Position numbers and translations under genes: made by a program. A stretch of 64,000 bases of DNA from Plotosus lineatus (lineage: Eukaryota > Chordata > Actinopteri > Siluriformes > Plotosidae): the NCBI GenBank assembly GCA_024760905.1, contig CM045734.1, positions 44,973,564 through 45,037,563 of the forward strand, written 5' to 3'. Under the pieces are notes generated by a model, which worked only from the letters and a program-made list of their open reading frames with translations, was not told the origin of the DNA and did not search any database. Below, piece after piece: positions 43,411 through 56,137 of the stretch. Within the stretch, counting starts at the first letter, position 1, and each line of letters starts with the position of its first letter.

Positions 43411-46029
43411 GCTTGCTGGATTTTATTCTGGTCAATAATTCCCTAAATGTTTCATCTTGGTAATTTTTCAAATAACATGCACTTCTGTTTCTTTGTCACT
43501 TCCTGTCCCGAAGTGGACTATTTTGTTTCCCTATTCTTTTTGACTTTTTTCTTCCTTCTCCTCTGTTTGATGTTTTGAACTTTACCTGACCACAACGTTG
43601 GTTGACGATTGGGATATGAATAAAGATTTAGCTCACATTGGCATCCACCTGCCTCTGTGTTATGACCTACATAGTACTTTATGAACACCTATACAGACTG
43701 TACTCTACACAGTTGTAATGCTGACTCACACAAACTTAATGGTCTGAATTAGTAGTTAGAGAACTGAAAGGGGTCAAAAAGTCAGACTTCTATGAGCTGA
43801 AAAAAATCTTTCTGCGGTTGCCTTTTCGCACGCAACAACAAATAGCTTTCTCATGTTGCTTTTCCTGTTTTTTTTTCTCTGCATCTACTTTTTTACGGTA
43901 ATATATATTCAGCAACATTTGAAATGCTGCGCCAAAAGCAGGAAAAAACACCTCATAATCACACCTGTTGATGTCAGAGCCAGCTTTTGAATAGAATGTT
44001 CCATCTAAAGGTTTTATTATACACACATTTTATATATATATATATACATACACACACACAAAGAGAGAGAGAGAGAGTCCTCGAGTGTAAAAGGAAAGAA
44101 CCAATGTATGCTAATGTACCTGGTTTCAGGCTGCACATGAAGTTTCCCAGATGTGGCCTGGCAATGGTTCCCATTTTATCACTCTAATTCTCTAATTATT
44201 GTTAAAAATGAATTGCCCATTTGGATGCCACGTTCCAGCAAAATAAAGGAAAATGGGGTGCTGAAGGAAACACAACATGTAGAATTAACAGTTCATGAAG
44301 TGCCTATAGCTCAGTGGGGGTCGTTTTACAAGTAGTCTTTAAACGGCCAGTGCTTAAAACATCAGTGGGGTGCAGTAAGTGACCACAGTACTATCTGAAA
44401 TAAAAAAAAAGGGAAAAAGTGATGAACTGCTGTGGCCACACTGAGTGTTTCCAAACTCATGAGCGACTTTGTCTGCCACACTGTTTCAAGAGACAATAAT
44501 CACCTTCTGCCTGACTTGAAACAGAACAACATACTGTGATGTTGGTGTTGGTCCAACATAAACATCTTTTTTCTCACGCCATAGAAAACCAAAAAAAAAA
44601 AAAAAAAAAAAAGTGTTTCTTCAGTCAAGATGGGCCCTGAGAACTTTTTCTGAAGAAAGTATGCAATCATGCACACTCTTGGATGTACAGGTGGAGTGTG
44701 CGTAGCAGATGTAAATAAAGCATGATGCCTGTATTGCCAGGTCTCTTGCCCTTACACAGCACCAGATTTATTAACATCGGCACAGACGTCCATTGATGAA
44801 GAAATAGTTTGTTAAATATCAGTTGGAAGGGAATTGTGTGGGGAATTATTTCGAGCTCAGAAAACTACTTAAGAGTCCTGGCATAAGCTCATGGAAAAAC
44901 AATCTTTGATCTTTATTCATCTTCACAAAAGATGTAATATTAGCAAAAATATTAGAATGTCTTGTGTGTTTCAAGTGAAGAGTGAAAAGCATGTTTTTAT
45001 GAAATCCCCAAATCATGAAAAGCTGGATTGGTATGTTGAAATTGATATTAAAAGTCAGAAGAATACAACAGCATATTATTTGATACTTTTCCTCATGTGT
45101 TTCATTGTTTTTACAAAGACTTATTTCAAATGTGGTTTATATTCCTTCTCACAACCCTTAACATTTTTAGGGAATAAAGACACCACTTTCTTTTTTTTTT
45201 TTTTTTTTGGGATTTTTTTTTTGTCTTATTCCTGAAGCAAACAGATCTTAACATGTGCAACAGTACATGGTCAACAAGGTCACATTTTCCATTTTAAAAT
45301 TCACCACACATTGTTTATTTAGGACAGGTTGATACCGCAGGCAGGCCATCCCAGTAAGAGCAAACTTGTTTTTTTTTCTACAGCCATGCTTTTGTTATGT
45401 TTGCAAAATGAGAATTTGTGTTGTCTTGTTAAAATACACATGGAAAACATATTGAAAAGCCATTTCTGTATTAATGCCATCACCACAGAAGTGCAAGTTA
45501 CCTTTGCCAAGAGCACTGCCCAATCCCATACCATGACAGACCTCAGTGTTTGATCTCGCTGCTGGTCACAGTCTGGAAGGTCCTTTTTATCTTTGGTCAA
45601 GAGCATATGGCATTCATTTCTTCCAAAAATTACTTGGAATAAGTCTGATTTGTCTACTTACAATACATGTTTCCATTGTGGATTGGTCTATACCAGATAC
45701 CCAGAGCAGCCAATAGCTTAGAGGTACAGGTAAGGTTTTGTTTTTGCATAGCGAAATTTTAAAGCGATGTTTGTGGTTGTAACGCTGTACTGTAGTGTTT
45801 GAAGAGGTTTTCCAAAGTAACCTCAAGCCTGAAAGGTTATATCAGTTATAGATGAATGACAGTTATTAAATGAGTGCCATCTAAGGGATCAAAGATCACA
45901 AGTGTTTAGCTTAAAGTTTGTGCCCTTGGATTTTATCCACGAACATTCCTCCAGATTCCTTAACTCTATTAATGAGATATATATATACATATCTATATTT
46001 ATACACGCACACACATTATGCTGTACATA
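43411..46029. other. Unique sequence, no gene seen
   Basis: The segment 43570-43680 ends in an AATAAAGATTTAG...GCATCCACCTGCCTCTGTG stretch reminiscent of a retroelement 3' end, but I cannot support the call. A runs lie at 44589-44612, T runs at 45190-45225 and GA runs at 44060-44077. No exon recognised. Confidence 0.5.
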
Positions 46030-46179
46030 CAGTGGTACCCCACTTTACAAAATTAATCCTTCCAGCGCATTTTTCGTAACCTGCATTTTTCGTAAATTGA
46101 ACCGCATTTTACATGTAAAACATGTGATTCGTTCCAAGGCTCCCAATACTACCCCATAACCCCATTAAAAATTATAAAA

Positions 46180-46298
46180 GTACCTTTTAAGACCTCCTTC
46201 TGCTTCAATATCGTACCAATGGTAGACGGGTTTGGCTATATTCCTTTGTGGTATCACTAGAGCCCGTTTCTTCTTCTCACTCGCACCGGAAATCACAC

Positions 46299-46302
<4 letters not shown>
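46180..46302 (-). pseudogene. T2 coding remnant
   Basis: Minus strand: [16 protein letters not shown] then QRNIAKPVYHWYDIEAEGG. It is conserved with the other two T2 copies. No known catalytic domain follows within the element. Confidence 0.45.

Positions 46303-46361
<59 letters not shown>
46303..46361 (+). repeat. (TG)n microsatellite inside T2
   Basis: About 29 TG units at the same internal position as in the other T2 copies. Confidence 0.97.
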
Positions 46362-46365
<4 letters not shown>

Positions 46366-46530
46366 CACGCGTATGTTGACGATGTCTTCTTAACATAGTT
46401 ATAATCTTACAAATGTTTATGGAAGGTTAAAATCCTGAGCCAAGAAATAAAGTATGAAACAACAGTAACTCTGTCCTTTACACGAAAAGCATTACGGTAG
46501 ATGCAGCCACATAATAGCCGATGGGAGGGA

Positions 46531-46720
46531 GCTGCGTCATCCCTCCTAGGCAATGAGAGGCCAGCGGGGCGGGATGTTGGGAGATAGCCAATAAGAGAGA
46601 GCTGTATCATCCCTCCTAGCCAATGAGAGGCCAGCGGGGCGGGATGTTGGGAGATAGGCAATGGGAGGTAGCTGTGTCATCCCTCCTAGCCAATGGGAGG
46701 CCAGCGGGGCAGGATATTTG
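46531..46720 (-). promoter_or_regulatory. 70-bp tandem array with CCAAT and GC boxes
   Basis: Units start at 46531, 46601 and 46671 with GCTG(C/T)(G/A)TCATCCCTCCTAG. Each carries CAATG(A/G)GAGGCCAGCGGGGC with a GGGGCGGGA GC box (GGGGCAGGA in the last unit) and a CCAAT-type motif. The array lies upstream of the minus-strand T2 coding remnant, where a promoter would be expected. Function is inferred, not shown. Confidence 0.6.
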
Positions 46721-46946
46721 AACGTCATTGATGGTAGAGCAGCTCGTGCATTGTTTGAATGTTTGAATTGTGCGTTTTAATGCTTGAATGGCGCGTTTGA
46801 ATGTTTGAATGGCGCATTTGCATTTTTAAGATGGCACTTTCGTAATGTGAACTTGTTTCGTATACAAAGACAAAAATTTTAGGAAAATATGTTTCATAAC
46901 CTGCATTTTTCATTTGGTGAGATTTTCGTAAAGTGAGGTACCACTG

Positions 46947-48057
46947 TACATACACACATATTATAACATATATGATTATGAAATATTTGTTTTTACATGT
47001 TTATCTTTACTATATTAGGTTAAATATACATGTTTGTGGAAGGTTATATGAGTTTGGGAGGGGGTTGGAACGGATTCATTGGTTTTCTGATATTTCCAAT
47101 GGGAATAATTGTCAGGGGGGAGTGAAATGGATTTTTTCCCTTCCTATAGGCAGTGCTGTAGTGGTCAAAAAATACTTACATAATGAGTACACTATGACAG
47201 CGAAGCTGCCATTCGGGATCGTGTTGGTCTGTCACCGGGTGTGACCGTGTGAACCAAATATAAACGCAGGATAGCTTAGCTTTACTTACTGGGGACTTTG
47301 TTGGACTCGGCTTGAAAGCTTTCTGCACTCTTTACACGAGTAAACCCGTGCATGGCTAGTGACTGTGTGCCTGTGAGGGAGATAATTTGGCTTTCTTTGT
47401 TTTACGCATGATAGCAATTAGGCCCCTAGAAAGCTTGTATATGGATATACAGGAACATGAAATAATAAAGAAAAGAAAGCATGTGAAAGAACCGTCATTA
47501 GGATTACTATTAGCGGTACTTTTCCAAGAAACAAATCAAAGCCGGAAGTTCACTGGACACAAATCTTGAGCTCAGCTAGCAGTATCCAATCAGAGGTATA
47601 ATACTATAAGGCTGATTCGTGGCGTTTATGGAATCATGTTTATGACTAGATTAACTAAAATAACCTTTGGCTTTGAAACTATTTAGCACTTCATCTCCGC
47701 TTTTTATTTAAACAGTTACGGAAATTTACATTGATCAACTATGAAGTAGACCAAATTAAGTTAGTACACGTAACTCAGCAACTAAAACAAGTGGGTACAC
47801 AGTGTGGTACACACCACTACATCACTGCCTATAGGGGGCATCACAAAAAATAATTGAGAAGCACTGTACAAGGCATTCTCAGAGAGCAAAGGATATACGT
47901 GGAAAAATACAAGGCAAATCAGCCCAGAAAAGCCATTTCCCCAGCAGAGCTCATAAATCAAAATTTTGCTCATTGGATAGAGCAGATTTTTTTGTGGGAT
48001 TGAAGTTCGTATCACGGAAAAGTCGTTATTAAAGATACTTGTAAGTCAAGGTTCCAC

Positions 48058-48058
<1 letters not shown>
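46947..48058. mobile_element. Possible fourth Tigger-like element, tentative
   Basis: TATATGAGTTTGGGAGGGGG..GGAACGGATTCATTGG near 47040 and GAAGTTCGTATCACGGAAAA..GTAAGTCAAGGTTCCACTG at 47990-48051 look like the two ends of a 'GGTTCCACTG' Tigger-type element. The left terminus is not clear. A hAT right end, CCTATAGGGGGCATCAC..AATTGAGAAGCACTGT, lies inside at 47820-47869. Confidence 0.4.
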
Positions 48059-48060
<2 letters not shown>

Positions 48061-48090
<30 letters not shown>

Positions 48091-48091
48091 G
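48061..48091 (+). repeat. (TA)n microsatellite
   Basis: About 13 TA units. Confidence 0.96.
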
Positions 48092-48383
48092 GTAATAAAT
48101 GGTAATATACAAGTCCTATCCGGTCAATATTTTTCTCAATCATTTCTTGTCAAACTCAATTAGTTTCTTCCTGGATACTTCTTTTGTCCCAAATCAGGTT
48201 TACAATCACCTGTTAATGTCACTGCTTTCAAATCACGGCGTTATTATATGTAATTGTTTTATCTCTTTAGTAGACATTAATTCCCCCTTGTTCTAATTGC
48301 CGCTTAGCACAGGAGGTTATGCATTCTTGGGCCTGTTTGTTTGTCTGTTAGTAGGATTATACCAAACCAATCTTCACCAGTGT

Positions 48384-48716
48384 GCTGTGGTGGTCTAGTG
48401 GTATAGGGCACTGGATTGCTGATCCAATGGTTGGTGGTTTGAGTCCCACTCTCCACAAGGTTGTCACTGTCCCTCCACCCAGTGCAGCTAACTGGGTTAT
48501 CAAAGGCTGACCATGTCTCTCACTGTCTATGGTGTGAGGTTCATATAAAAGAACCTTTGCTGACTTTTGACAAGAGTAGGCTGCAAAGCCGTCAGTGTGT
48601 TTCCGGCCTGAAAAGCTGTCCAGGGTGTACTCTGCCCTCGCTAGAAGTTGGCTGGGATGGGCACCAGCCTCCCCGTGACCCTGATTAGGATTAAGCGGTT
48701 ACAGAAAATGAGCTGA
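48384..48716 (+). mobile_element. SINE A, full length
   Basis: GTGCTGTGGTGGTCTAGTGG head, GTTGGTGGTTTGAGTCCCAC B box, TTAAGCGGTTACAGAAAATG tail. CTTCACCA before the element and TTTTCACCA after it suggest a short target duplication. Confidence 0.9.
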
Positions 48717-50146
48717 ACAATTTTCACCAAATTTGGTGTATTGGGTATAGGCCTTGAAAAAAAAATGAAATTTTGGAAGTAATCTGTGCATTGGGATCCT
48801 GTTGGAAAAAATCTGAATTCCCAAAGAAGAGGGAAAAATCTTTACCATGGGGCAAAATGTTCATCCCATCACACCCACTAGGGGGGACATTTCATTACAA
48901 CTATGTCAATGTATACTAACTCATTTGTGCCTGGTGGAGATACCTGCATCTGATTACATCTCTAGTTTGGAATATGTTTCGGACCTGAATGTATATAACC
49001 AGCTGAGATGAAGTTGACCAGACACACTATGAAATACCTTGAGTTCTATCGTTTGCAATAAAATCATCAAGATAATTTTCAAAATCACTACCTTTGTTTT
49101 TATTTGCATTGGCCATCCCATCCGAATTTTTCCTAATTTGGGGTTGTAGATTTTAGATTATTATTAGGTAGCATTTAGTGCCATGATATGCATTGAAATT
49201 TAATTTTTATAAATCTTGCTTTACTAAAATAAAACTAATAAATAGAATTCTGTTCATCTTACGACCATTAAAGAGATCTTAATGATGTAATGAGGTGAAA
49301 AGTGTAAAGAGTAATGAGGTGAACCAGCTCCCATCATTTACAAATGACCCTTCCCAGGGTTGTGAGACATCAAACCAGTCCAGAGGTTACATATTTCCCT
49401 GCAAATCTTCAGATAGTGGCATTAAAAATAAGCCACCATCAAATGGTGGAGTGGTTACGGCTTTCCCCCTAAGGAAACAGGGTCAGAAGTCTGGTCCCCT
49501 ACTGCCGGAGCTGAATCAATTTTGATGTGCTCTCAGGCGGTAAGGCTTCCTGTAGATGGTGGGAGAAAGTAATTTATCGGAAGTGTCCCAGAGAGGAAAT
49601 TTAAAATTTTTATTTAAATAAATCAGACCCAGGAGTTTGGTTGATATTCATAATTGGGAATAAGATATCTGGCTTTGACTATAGTGTTGGAGAAAATGAT
49701 TGAAGATTGATTATGACTGAAGAACTCATGTTTCACCACCAAATCCTGACACGCCCATTTCACTTGCAGTTGTTTAAAACCCTGATTTTAGAGTACCAAG
49801 ACAGTGGACTTCTACTCTGGCTTTGTTATAGCGGTGCTACTGAACTCACAAAGTGTGTTTGGATGTGTACTACACTACTACAAGAAGAAATTTACTGATC
49901 CGGAAAAAGTCATGTGCCATTCTTCTATAAATATAAAAAAAAGCAAGGACTCACTCATGACAGGAAATGATGTTTGTCTAGACAGGATATAAGTGGCATA
50001 ACAGGCTTAGAGCAGGGGGGTTTGCTGCACCTGTTATTCTGAGATTAATGCCTGAAACACTGTCTATGGAAAGTGGTTTGAAATTGAAAAGGGACACATG
50101 CTAAAATCTATCACATTATCCTGCATAAAATATTAGTACACTGTAT
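48717..50146. other. Unique sequence, no gene seen
   Basis: No recognised repeat. Short frames around 49300 and 49710-49990 have no family signature. Confidence 0.5.
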
Positions 50147-50420
50147 GCGGCACGGTGGTGTGGAGGTTACCACTGTTACCTGTTAGCCTGAATGTTCTGG
50201 GTTCAAATCTTACGGCTGTATTTTCTGTCTGAGGTTTGCCTGTTTTCCAAGGTGCTTGCATTGGGTTTCCTCTCGGTGCTATGGATTTCTCCCACAGTTC
50301 AAATACCTGCATATTTAGTCAGATAGCTGCTCAAAATTGTCTGTATTCAAATCAGAAATGCTTGCTTGCCTCTACGTTACACCTGTAATATGGTGGCTAC
50401 CTGTTCGGGGTGTCAGCAAA
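50147..50420 (+). mobile_element. SINE B, diverged
   Basis: GCGGCACGGTGGTGTGGAGG, CTGGGTTCAAATCTTACGG, GGTTTCCTCTCGGTGCTATG and TTCTCCCACAGTTCAAATAC in order. Confidence 0.82.
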
Positions 50421-50741
50421 AATTTATGATTTTTTTTTCCACATCATGGTTGTTCGTGCCAAACAGGCTGGATTGAATATTTCAGAAACTGAAAACAAAA
50501 AAAGGTGCAGTAGAGAAAACATATCAAGTGGAAAGTGATTGTGTAGGGGTTGCTGACTGGTTGATGACAAAGGTCTAACCTGATAGGATGGACGCAGTAA
50601 CTCAAATAACTTCACAACCGTGGTAAACAACAACAACAAAAAAAGCATCCTTGAACCTTTCTCTGAGTTCTGCAGTTTTGTTGTCGCTTTATTTATTTTT
50701 TTAAACTCCAAAAAAACATTCCAGTTCACTGATTAGTCAAG

Positions 50742-51087
50742 GGGGCAGTGGTGGTCTAGTGGTATAAGGCGTCGGATCGCTGATCCAAAGGTTGGGGGTT
50801 CGAGTCCCACTCTCCGCAAGGTTGTCACTGTCCCCCCCAGTGCAGCTAACTGGGTTATCAAAGGCCGGCCATGTCTCTCACTGTCTATGGTGTGAGGCAT
50901 GTAAAAGAACCATTGCTGACTTTCGACAAGAGTAGCTGCAAAGCCGTCAGCGTGTTTCCGCCCAGCGATGGCCTGGCGAGCTGTCCAGGGTGTACTCTGC
51001 CTTCGCCCTGAGTTGGCTGGGATGGGCACCAGCCTCCCCGCGACCCAAATTAGGATGAAGTGGTTACAGAAAATGAACTGAACTGAA
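50742..51087 (+). mobile_element. SINE A, full length, young copy
   Basis: Complete head, body and tail with very few differences from the copies at 36609 and 37274. The exact 11-bp duplication GATTAGTCAAG lies at 50731-50741 and 51090-51100. Confidence 0.95.
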
Positions 51088-51100
51088 CAGATTAGTCAAG

Positions 51101-51700
51101 TTAAATAGTCTCTAGTTGTGAATATATGCTTGTTGGTACCCACTACAATGGTTTGCTGTCCTTTCCAAGATGTATTCTTTCCCATCCCCTGATAAGCTCC
51201 ATACTCTGCAAATGTGAATCACCTCATTTCAGTTGTGAAACTGATATTGCAAATCACAAATGATTAAAATTATTTTTATTTTTTTTTTGTCAATGGAGCT
51301 AAATGTACCAGAGTTGAGTAAAAAGCAAATAAAAGCTCAAGTCTGACTATCAAGGTGCTGTGGTTTACAGCTCATGAAGCGCACAGCTGGACTGGTCTTG
51401 CCTAAATCTGTCTTCAAGTGATATATGTCATCTCTAAACATACAAGATACAATGAACATAACGTGTTTCCTCTGTGAAAATCATGTCTGGAATGAAGCCC
51501 CTGTTCTACCACATTCAAAAGGTGTTCTGTAAGATTCAGAACCAGCGCAGGAGAAGTCCACTACACTCACTTCCAATGAAGGGATGCACATGCTCAGAAA
51601 CAATACAAGTCACTTGAGCCATTCAAGCAATAACTGTATTGAGATGTGCCAAGAAATATCTCCCACACCATGACACATGATTTACGCAGAATATCGTCAT
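51101..51700. other. Unique sequence, no gene seen
   Basis: No recognisable feature. Confidence 0.5.
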
Positions 51701-51701
51701 T

Positions 51702-52065
51702 TCATTCATTTTCTGTAACCACTTAATCCTGATTAGGATCGCGGGGAGGCTGGTGCCCATCCCAGTCAACTCCGGGCGAGGGCAGAGTACACCCTGGATA
51801 GCTTACCAGGCCATCGCAGAGCGGAAACACACTTACGGCTTTGCAGTTTACTGTTGTCGAAAGCAGCAATGTTTTTTTTTTTTTTTAACATGTCTTACAC
51901 CATAGACAGTGAGAGACATGGCCAGCCTTTGATAACCTAGCTAGCTGCACTGGGGTGGTTGGGGGGACGGACGGGACAGTGACCACTTGTGGAGGTTGGG
52001 GGTTCAAGCCCCAACCTTAAGACCAGTAATCCAGCACCTTTACCACCAGGCCACTACTGCCCGCT
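51702..52065 (-). mobile_element. SINE A, full length
   Basis: TTTTCTGTAACCACTTAATC reversed tail, GACAGTGAGAGACATGGCCA body, and ACCACCAGGCCACTACTGCC head. A T run at 51872-51888 interrupts the body. Confidence 0.9.
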
Positions 52066-52429
52066 ACACAGAATATAATATACAGAATCTAAGGTAGGCA
52101 AACAGACATTAGTCACGTAAGACACCAAACAAACACTACTACGGAATATGAACCTGTTAAAAGGATAATTAAACTAGTAAGACAGGTGATCAGCTTGTGA
52201 AATGCAGTGACAAAAAAAAACATAGTGTTCACCTTTCCTGCTTTCACTCCAGACTGCAGTCATGAACCACGGCAATGTTTAATTTATTTCCTCTGTGGTT
52301 GACGTTGTTTCAATCCTGAAAGGACCCAACGTCTCTCATTAGAGGTATCTACCCTAAGCTTTGATGTTATAGGTGGGTACCTAAATTTCTATATATGAAA
52401 TATTCAAAACAGTCATCTGACCGCAACAA

Positions 52430-52622
52430 CCAAGTCCCAGTCAAAACGACTACAATCATCTTTTTCCTCATTCTGATGAGTGAACCAAATATTCCCTAAA
52501 ACTATTTCCCTGTATCTGCCTGATTCTATCCATTATGCTGCTACCACATGATTGGCTGATTAGATAATTGCATCAATGAGTAGTTGTACAGGTGTTCCTA
52601 ATAAAGTGTTTTGATGCTGTGC
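52430..52622 (+). mobile_element. Interspersed repeat, unclassified
   Basis: CCAGTCAAAACGACTACAAT, then CACATGATTGGCTGATTAGA, TAATTGCATCAATGAGTAG and ACAGGTGTTCCTAATAAAGT. I know this order from a repeat common in vertebrate genomes, but I cannot name its class. No coding part. Confidence 0.65.
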
Positions 52623-54590
52623 ATTATTTATACGAGGTTAAAAAAAAAGTGTACAGTACATCATTTCATTCTCTTACCATCAGCATGAATCTAGTTAATG
52701 TCCACCAGTTTATTCATTGTCTTAAGAGGCTGGTTTAGGCCTTTTTTTGGGTCTCCAAACTACTTGGCAATGATCTCCATCCATCATGCCTCTGAAGTTT
52801 CTGGAGGCTGCGGCGCCACAGCCCCCTCCAAAAGGCCCTCTGTGTCTCTTACTGAGTTACTCAATGAGGGCTTGAGTTTTTCCTTAATGTCCCGCAGGAA
52901 CCCGGCCAAAATTATAATCCGCTTTGGTGCTTTTGAAACAGGGCATGCAGGAACACATAGAAAAAAAAATCTTCACGGTTTCCCTCCTGGATCATGTAAA
53001 ATGATGAGGGTATTGGTGTCGTAAAGGTATTTTTGTAATAGACAATATATTAAGCTTTATACTAAATATTCCATGATAGAACCCTAATATAATCATTCGG
53101 ACAGCCAGCATACTAATGTTATAGTGAAAACTTCTCAAGAACGGATACACTGACAATATGTTATTTCTTCACTTAAAACTTTTCATATACTCACAGTGTG
53201 CCGTTAATAAATAAATGCTGAGTAAAGATATGAATCTGCTGTGTCTCAGATCACACCTTCTGAAGTTTTTCATAGAAGTTTTACATTGTTTACTGTAGAA
53301 CATCTCAAGCTGGGAGACTCCTGAAATCTAAGCTGCTCCAAATATAGGTAGATGTGAGGAGGGGAGAAAGAAGGCGGAGAAAGAGAGAGTAAGTAAGAAA
53401 GACAGAGAGACCTCTGGATTGTATTATGTGTTGCTCCGAGCCGGGTGGTCCAAAGCCGTGTGCTCAGAGCACTGAGTTTTAAAACACAGTTCCACTCTCC
53501 AAAACAGCTCAGCCTTAGAGTTTTGCATGATAGGCCAAGGGGCCCATTAACCATTTATGGGCTAAGACAACATTGGTCACATCAGGCAGGGGCTTCTTGA
53601 GGTGATTAATTTCCCACAATGCAAAAGTGCAGAAGTCACACGACAGCACAAGAGACAAAGAAATTTGTGGCCAAACCACCAAATGCCCCGTGGTGGTCAT
53701 CAGAAACAGTTGGCTTTGTACAAATGGAATAGAACAAGCCAGCCCATGTCAATAATATATTAAGAATCACATCTTATCACAAAGCTGCAATTACCCTCAA
53801 GACCTAATTGCAGGATGACTTTAGTTCTCTGGAAATATTCCACCAGAATTGCTGTGCTTTAAATATTACTGTCTTGATTGCATCTGTGGGCACCGTTTCC
53901 CGAAATCTGCAAATGATTATCCAAAATAGCCAAATCTTTTGGATGTTCTCAATAATAAGGAATGTAGTTGTTAGTCCTGGCTGCATGCATGTGTACTGGC
54001 TTGAAAACCTTATTGTTCATCTTTTTTTTAAACCCACCTCTTATCTGTATCTTAAAGCCTCTGACCATTAGCAGTAATGAAAGGAGCTGAAGGACTGCCA
54101 TGATTGGGTATAGCATGCCCTCATTAAACGCACAAGTTAAATGCAGCCTTTCATCTCCCTCGTGTTTTGTAGTTTTAGACCTCCATATGGAAATCAAAAT
54201 GCGTCATTGTACTTAAGGAGCTACATAATGTTTAGCTGGTAGCATAAACACGAGGAGTATGAAGAATGAGAAAGAGGATTATTGTATGTGATTTGCACGT
54301 CAGATCCAGCAAGCAGATTCCCAAGAGTGTCTCTGCACCTTCATGTCACTCAGGGATGACAGACTGGCATGAATGACCTATTGTCCAATGTCCCAATGGA
54401 AAGCAAGAGAACCAGAGAGTACAATACTGACACTGTGTCCCTTCTCTATCATCAGTGGGAACGAGTGGCTCAGAGACGTTAAGGATCTTTCCGAGTCATC
54501 CTGGATTACACAGGCCCTTCTTTATGATGGAAATTCACTCCAGAAACAATGGACGCAACTCAATGGAATTCATTTTTGTCTACGAAAAGT
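52623..54590. other. Unique sequence, no gene seen
   Basis: A 108-codon plus-strand frame at 52698-53024 and several minus frames show no motif. GA-rich sequence lies at 53350-53410. Confidence 0.5.

Positions 54591-54625
<35 letters not shown>
54591..54625 (+). repeat. Poly-T run
   Basis: About 35 T residues followed by GGGGGG, just upstream of a reversed SINE D. Confidence 0.97.
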
Positions 54626-54626
<1 letters not shown>

Positions 54627-54683
54627 GGGGGTTTAGAAAGACAGTAATTTGTATCATACACTCTCAGGTTATTTTGATATCTA

Positions 54684-54977
54684 AAGTCCTTTGGGCTTTT
54701 TACACCCGAGCCATCAGGTTGGAGCTTATCTCCGGTTTCCGTAGCGTGAAGCGACTAGGAGTTCAACTCCTCCTGGATGGGACACTAGTCCATCGCAGGT
54801 TACCTTCCCAGTATATTTATACTGGTACCCATTTATACTGCTGAGTGAACAGAGGCACACTTGTGGTTAAGACCTTGCCCGGGGTTCTTAGCACAGTGGG
54901 GGTCGAACTGGGATTTGAACACACAACCTCCCGATCGTGATCACAGCACCCTAACCACTCAGCCACTGGTCCCATTT
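54684..54977 (-). mobile_element. SINE D, full length
   Basis: TTGGGCTTTTTACACCCGAG (reversed 3' end), CTCCTGGATGGGACACTAGT, CGTGATCACAGCACCCTAAC and the head CACTGGTCCCA. Confidence 0.92.
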
Positions 54978-55564
54978 ATTTTGATATCAACAGGTGGAAT
55001 TTACTATTTTATGATACACTGTGAAGACTCCAGAATGATTATATCCCAAGGTGATGAATTCCAATATGATCTGGTTATTATTTATACATTCCAGGATTCC
55101 GTGTATCGTCTGATTTATCATGTTTCTCAGCATCAAGTCATATAAACAGTGCCCAGGCTCACAGGCAACACCTCCTCAAAAATTTTATACATAAACATGT
55201 TTTGACAGTAGAATTTATCTTCCAGATTCTTCTTGGAGTTTCTCTGAGTACGTAGAACAGCAGAGCACATGGCGGACTGCGGGTGCATGTTTTAGTGAGA
55301 TTGCATACAGCACTCTCAACTACTTTCTTCTATAAATACATATGAGAACTTTTAAAATCCAAAATATATCTATTTAGGCACTGCCTAAAAGTGGAGCTCC
55401 CCATGAGATCCTTGTGGGATGTGTTTCTTTTTCAGTTATAATTGATGAAATATTCTGTTGATGTTTTAAACAAGCCATGTTCTCTGGAATAATCAAGATA
55501 AACATTGCCTAAAATTCTCCAAATAAAATAGAATTATTAATAAAATAATTTAAAATTGTTGCAT
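54978..55564. other. Unique sequence, no gene seen
   Basis: No recognisable feature. Confidence 0.5.
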
Positions 55565-55892
55565 GCAGTGGCGGCCTGGAGGTAGGGAGGGTTGTGGGTT
55601 CAAGCCCCACTATGACTGAGTTGTCATTGCTGTCACCCCCTGTGTAGCTCACTGGGTTATGAAAGGTCAGTCATGTCTCTCATTATGTGTGGTGATAGGA
55701 CTAGTACTGTCTAAGGACTAGTGCTGTCATTCATAAAAGGGAGGCCAGTGGGACGCCATAGGCATGTTTCTGCCCTGAGATGGCCTGGTGAGCTGTCCAA
55801 GGTGTACTCTGCTCTTGGCTAGAAATGGCTGTGATGGGTGCCAGACTCCCCTAATTAGGTTTAAGCGATTCAGAAAATGAATGAATGAATAA
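55565..55892 (+). mobile_element. SINE A, diverged
   Basis: GCAGTGGCGGCCTGGAGGTA head, GGGTTCAAGCCCC B box, CACTGGGTTATGAAAGGTCA body, and CTAATTAGGTTTAAGCGATT tail ending in ATGAATGAATGAA. Confidence 0.85.
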
Positions 55893-56137
55893 ATTTGTTG
55901 CTCTTTTGAGGTTTCAGTAAAAAAAAAACATCAAGTGCACATGAAATACTTGCTAAACTCCACACAGCCAATCAGCATCAGGACACATAACAACCCATCA
56001 GCATTGCGACACTGGTCAGAGAGATGGATGTACAAGCCATGCGAAATCAAGTTGATGGTTTCTTAAGTATGGCGGCTGCTCTGCTATAATTCTCTCTCAA
56101 TCACTCATTGCCGAACCATTTACTCCAATTGTCGCGA

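Larger units (their letters stand above)
46030..46946 (-). mobile_element. T2 transposon copy 3, longest
   Basis: Ends CAGTGGTACCCCACTTTAC and GTAAAGTGAGGTACCACTG with TA on both sides. It contains the coding remnant (minus strand), a TG tract (46303-46361) and three 70-bp CCAAT/GC-box units (46531-46720) upstream of the remnant. Confidence 0.93.

Noticed and set aside
43570..43680. Possible solo LTR or retroelement 3' end (AATAAAG then GCATCCACCTGCC)
   Set aside because: No matching 5' border (TG...), no target duplication and no second copy in the window.
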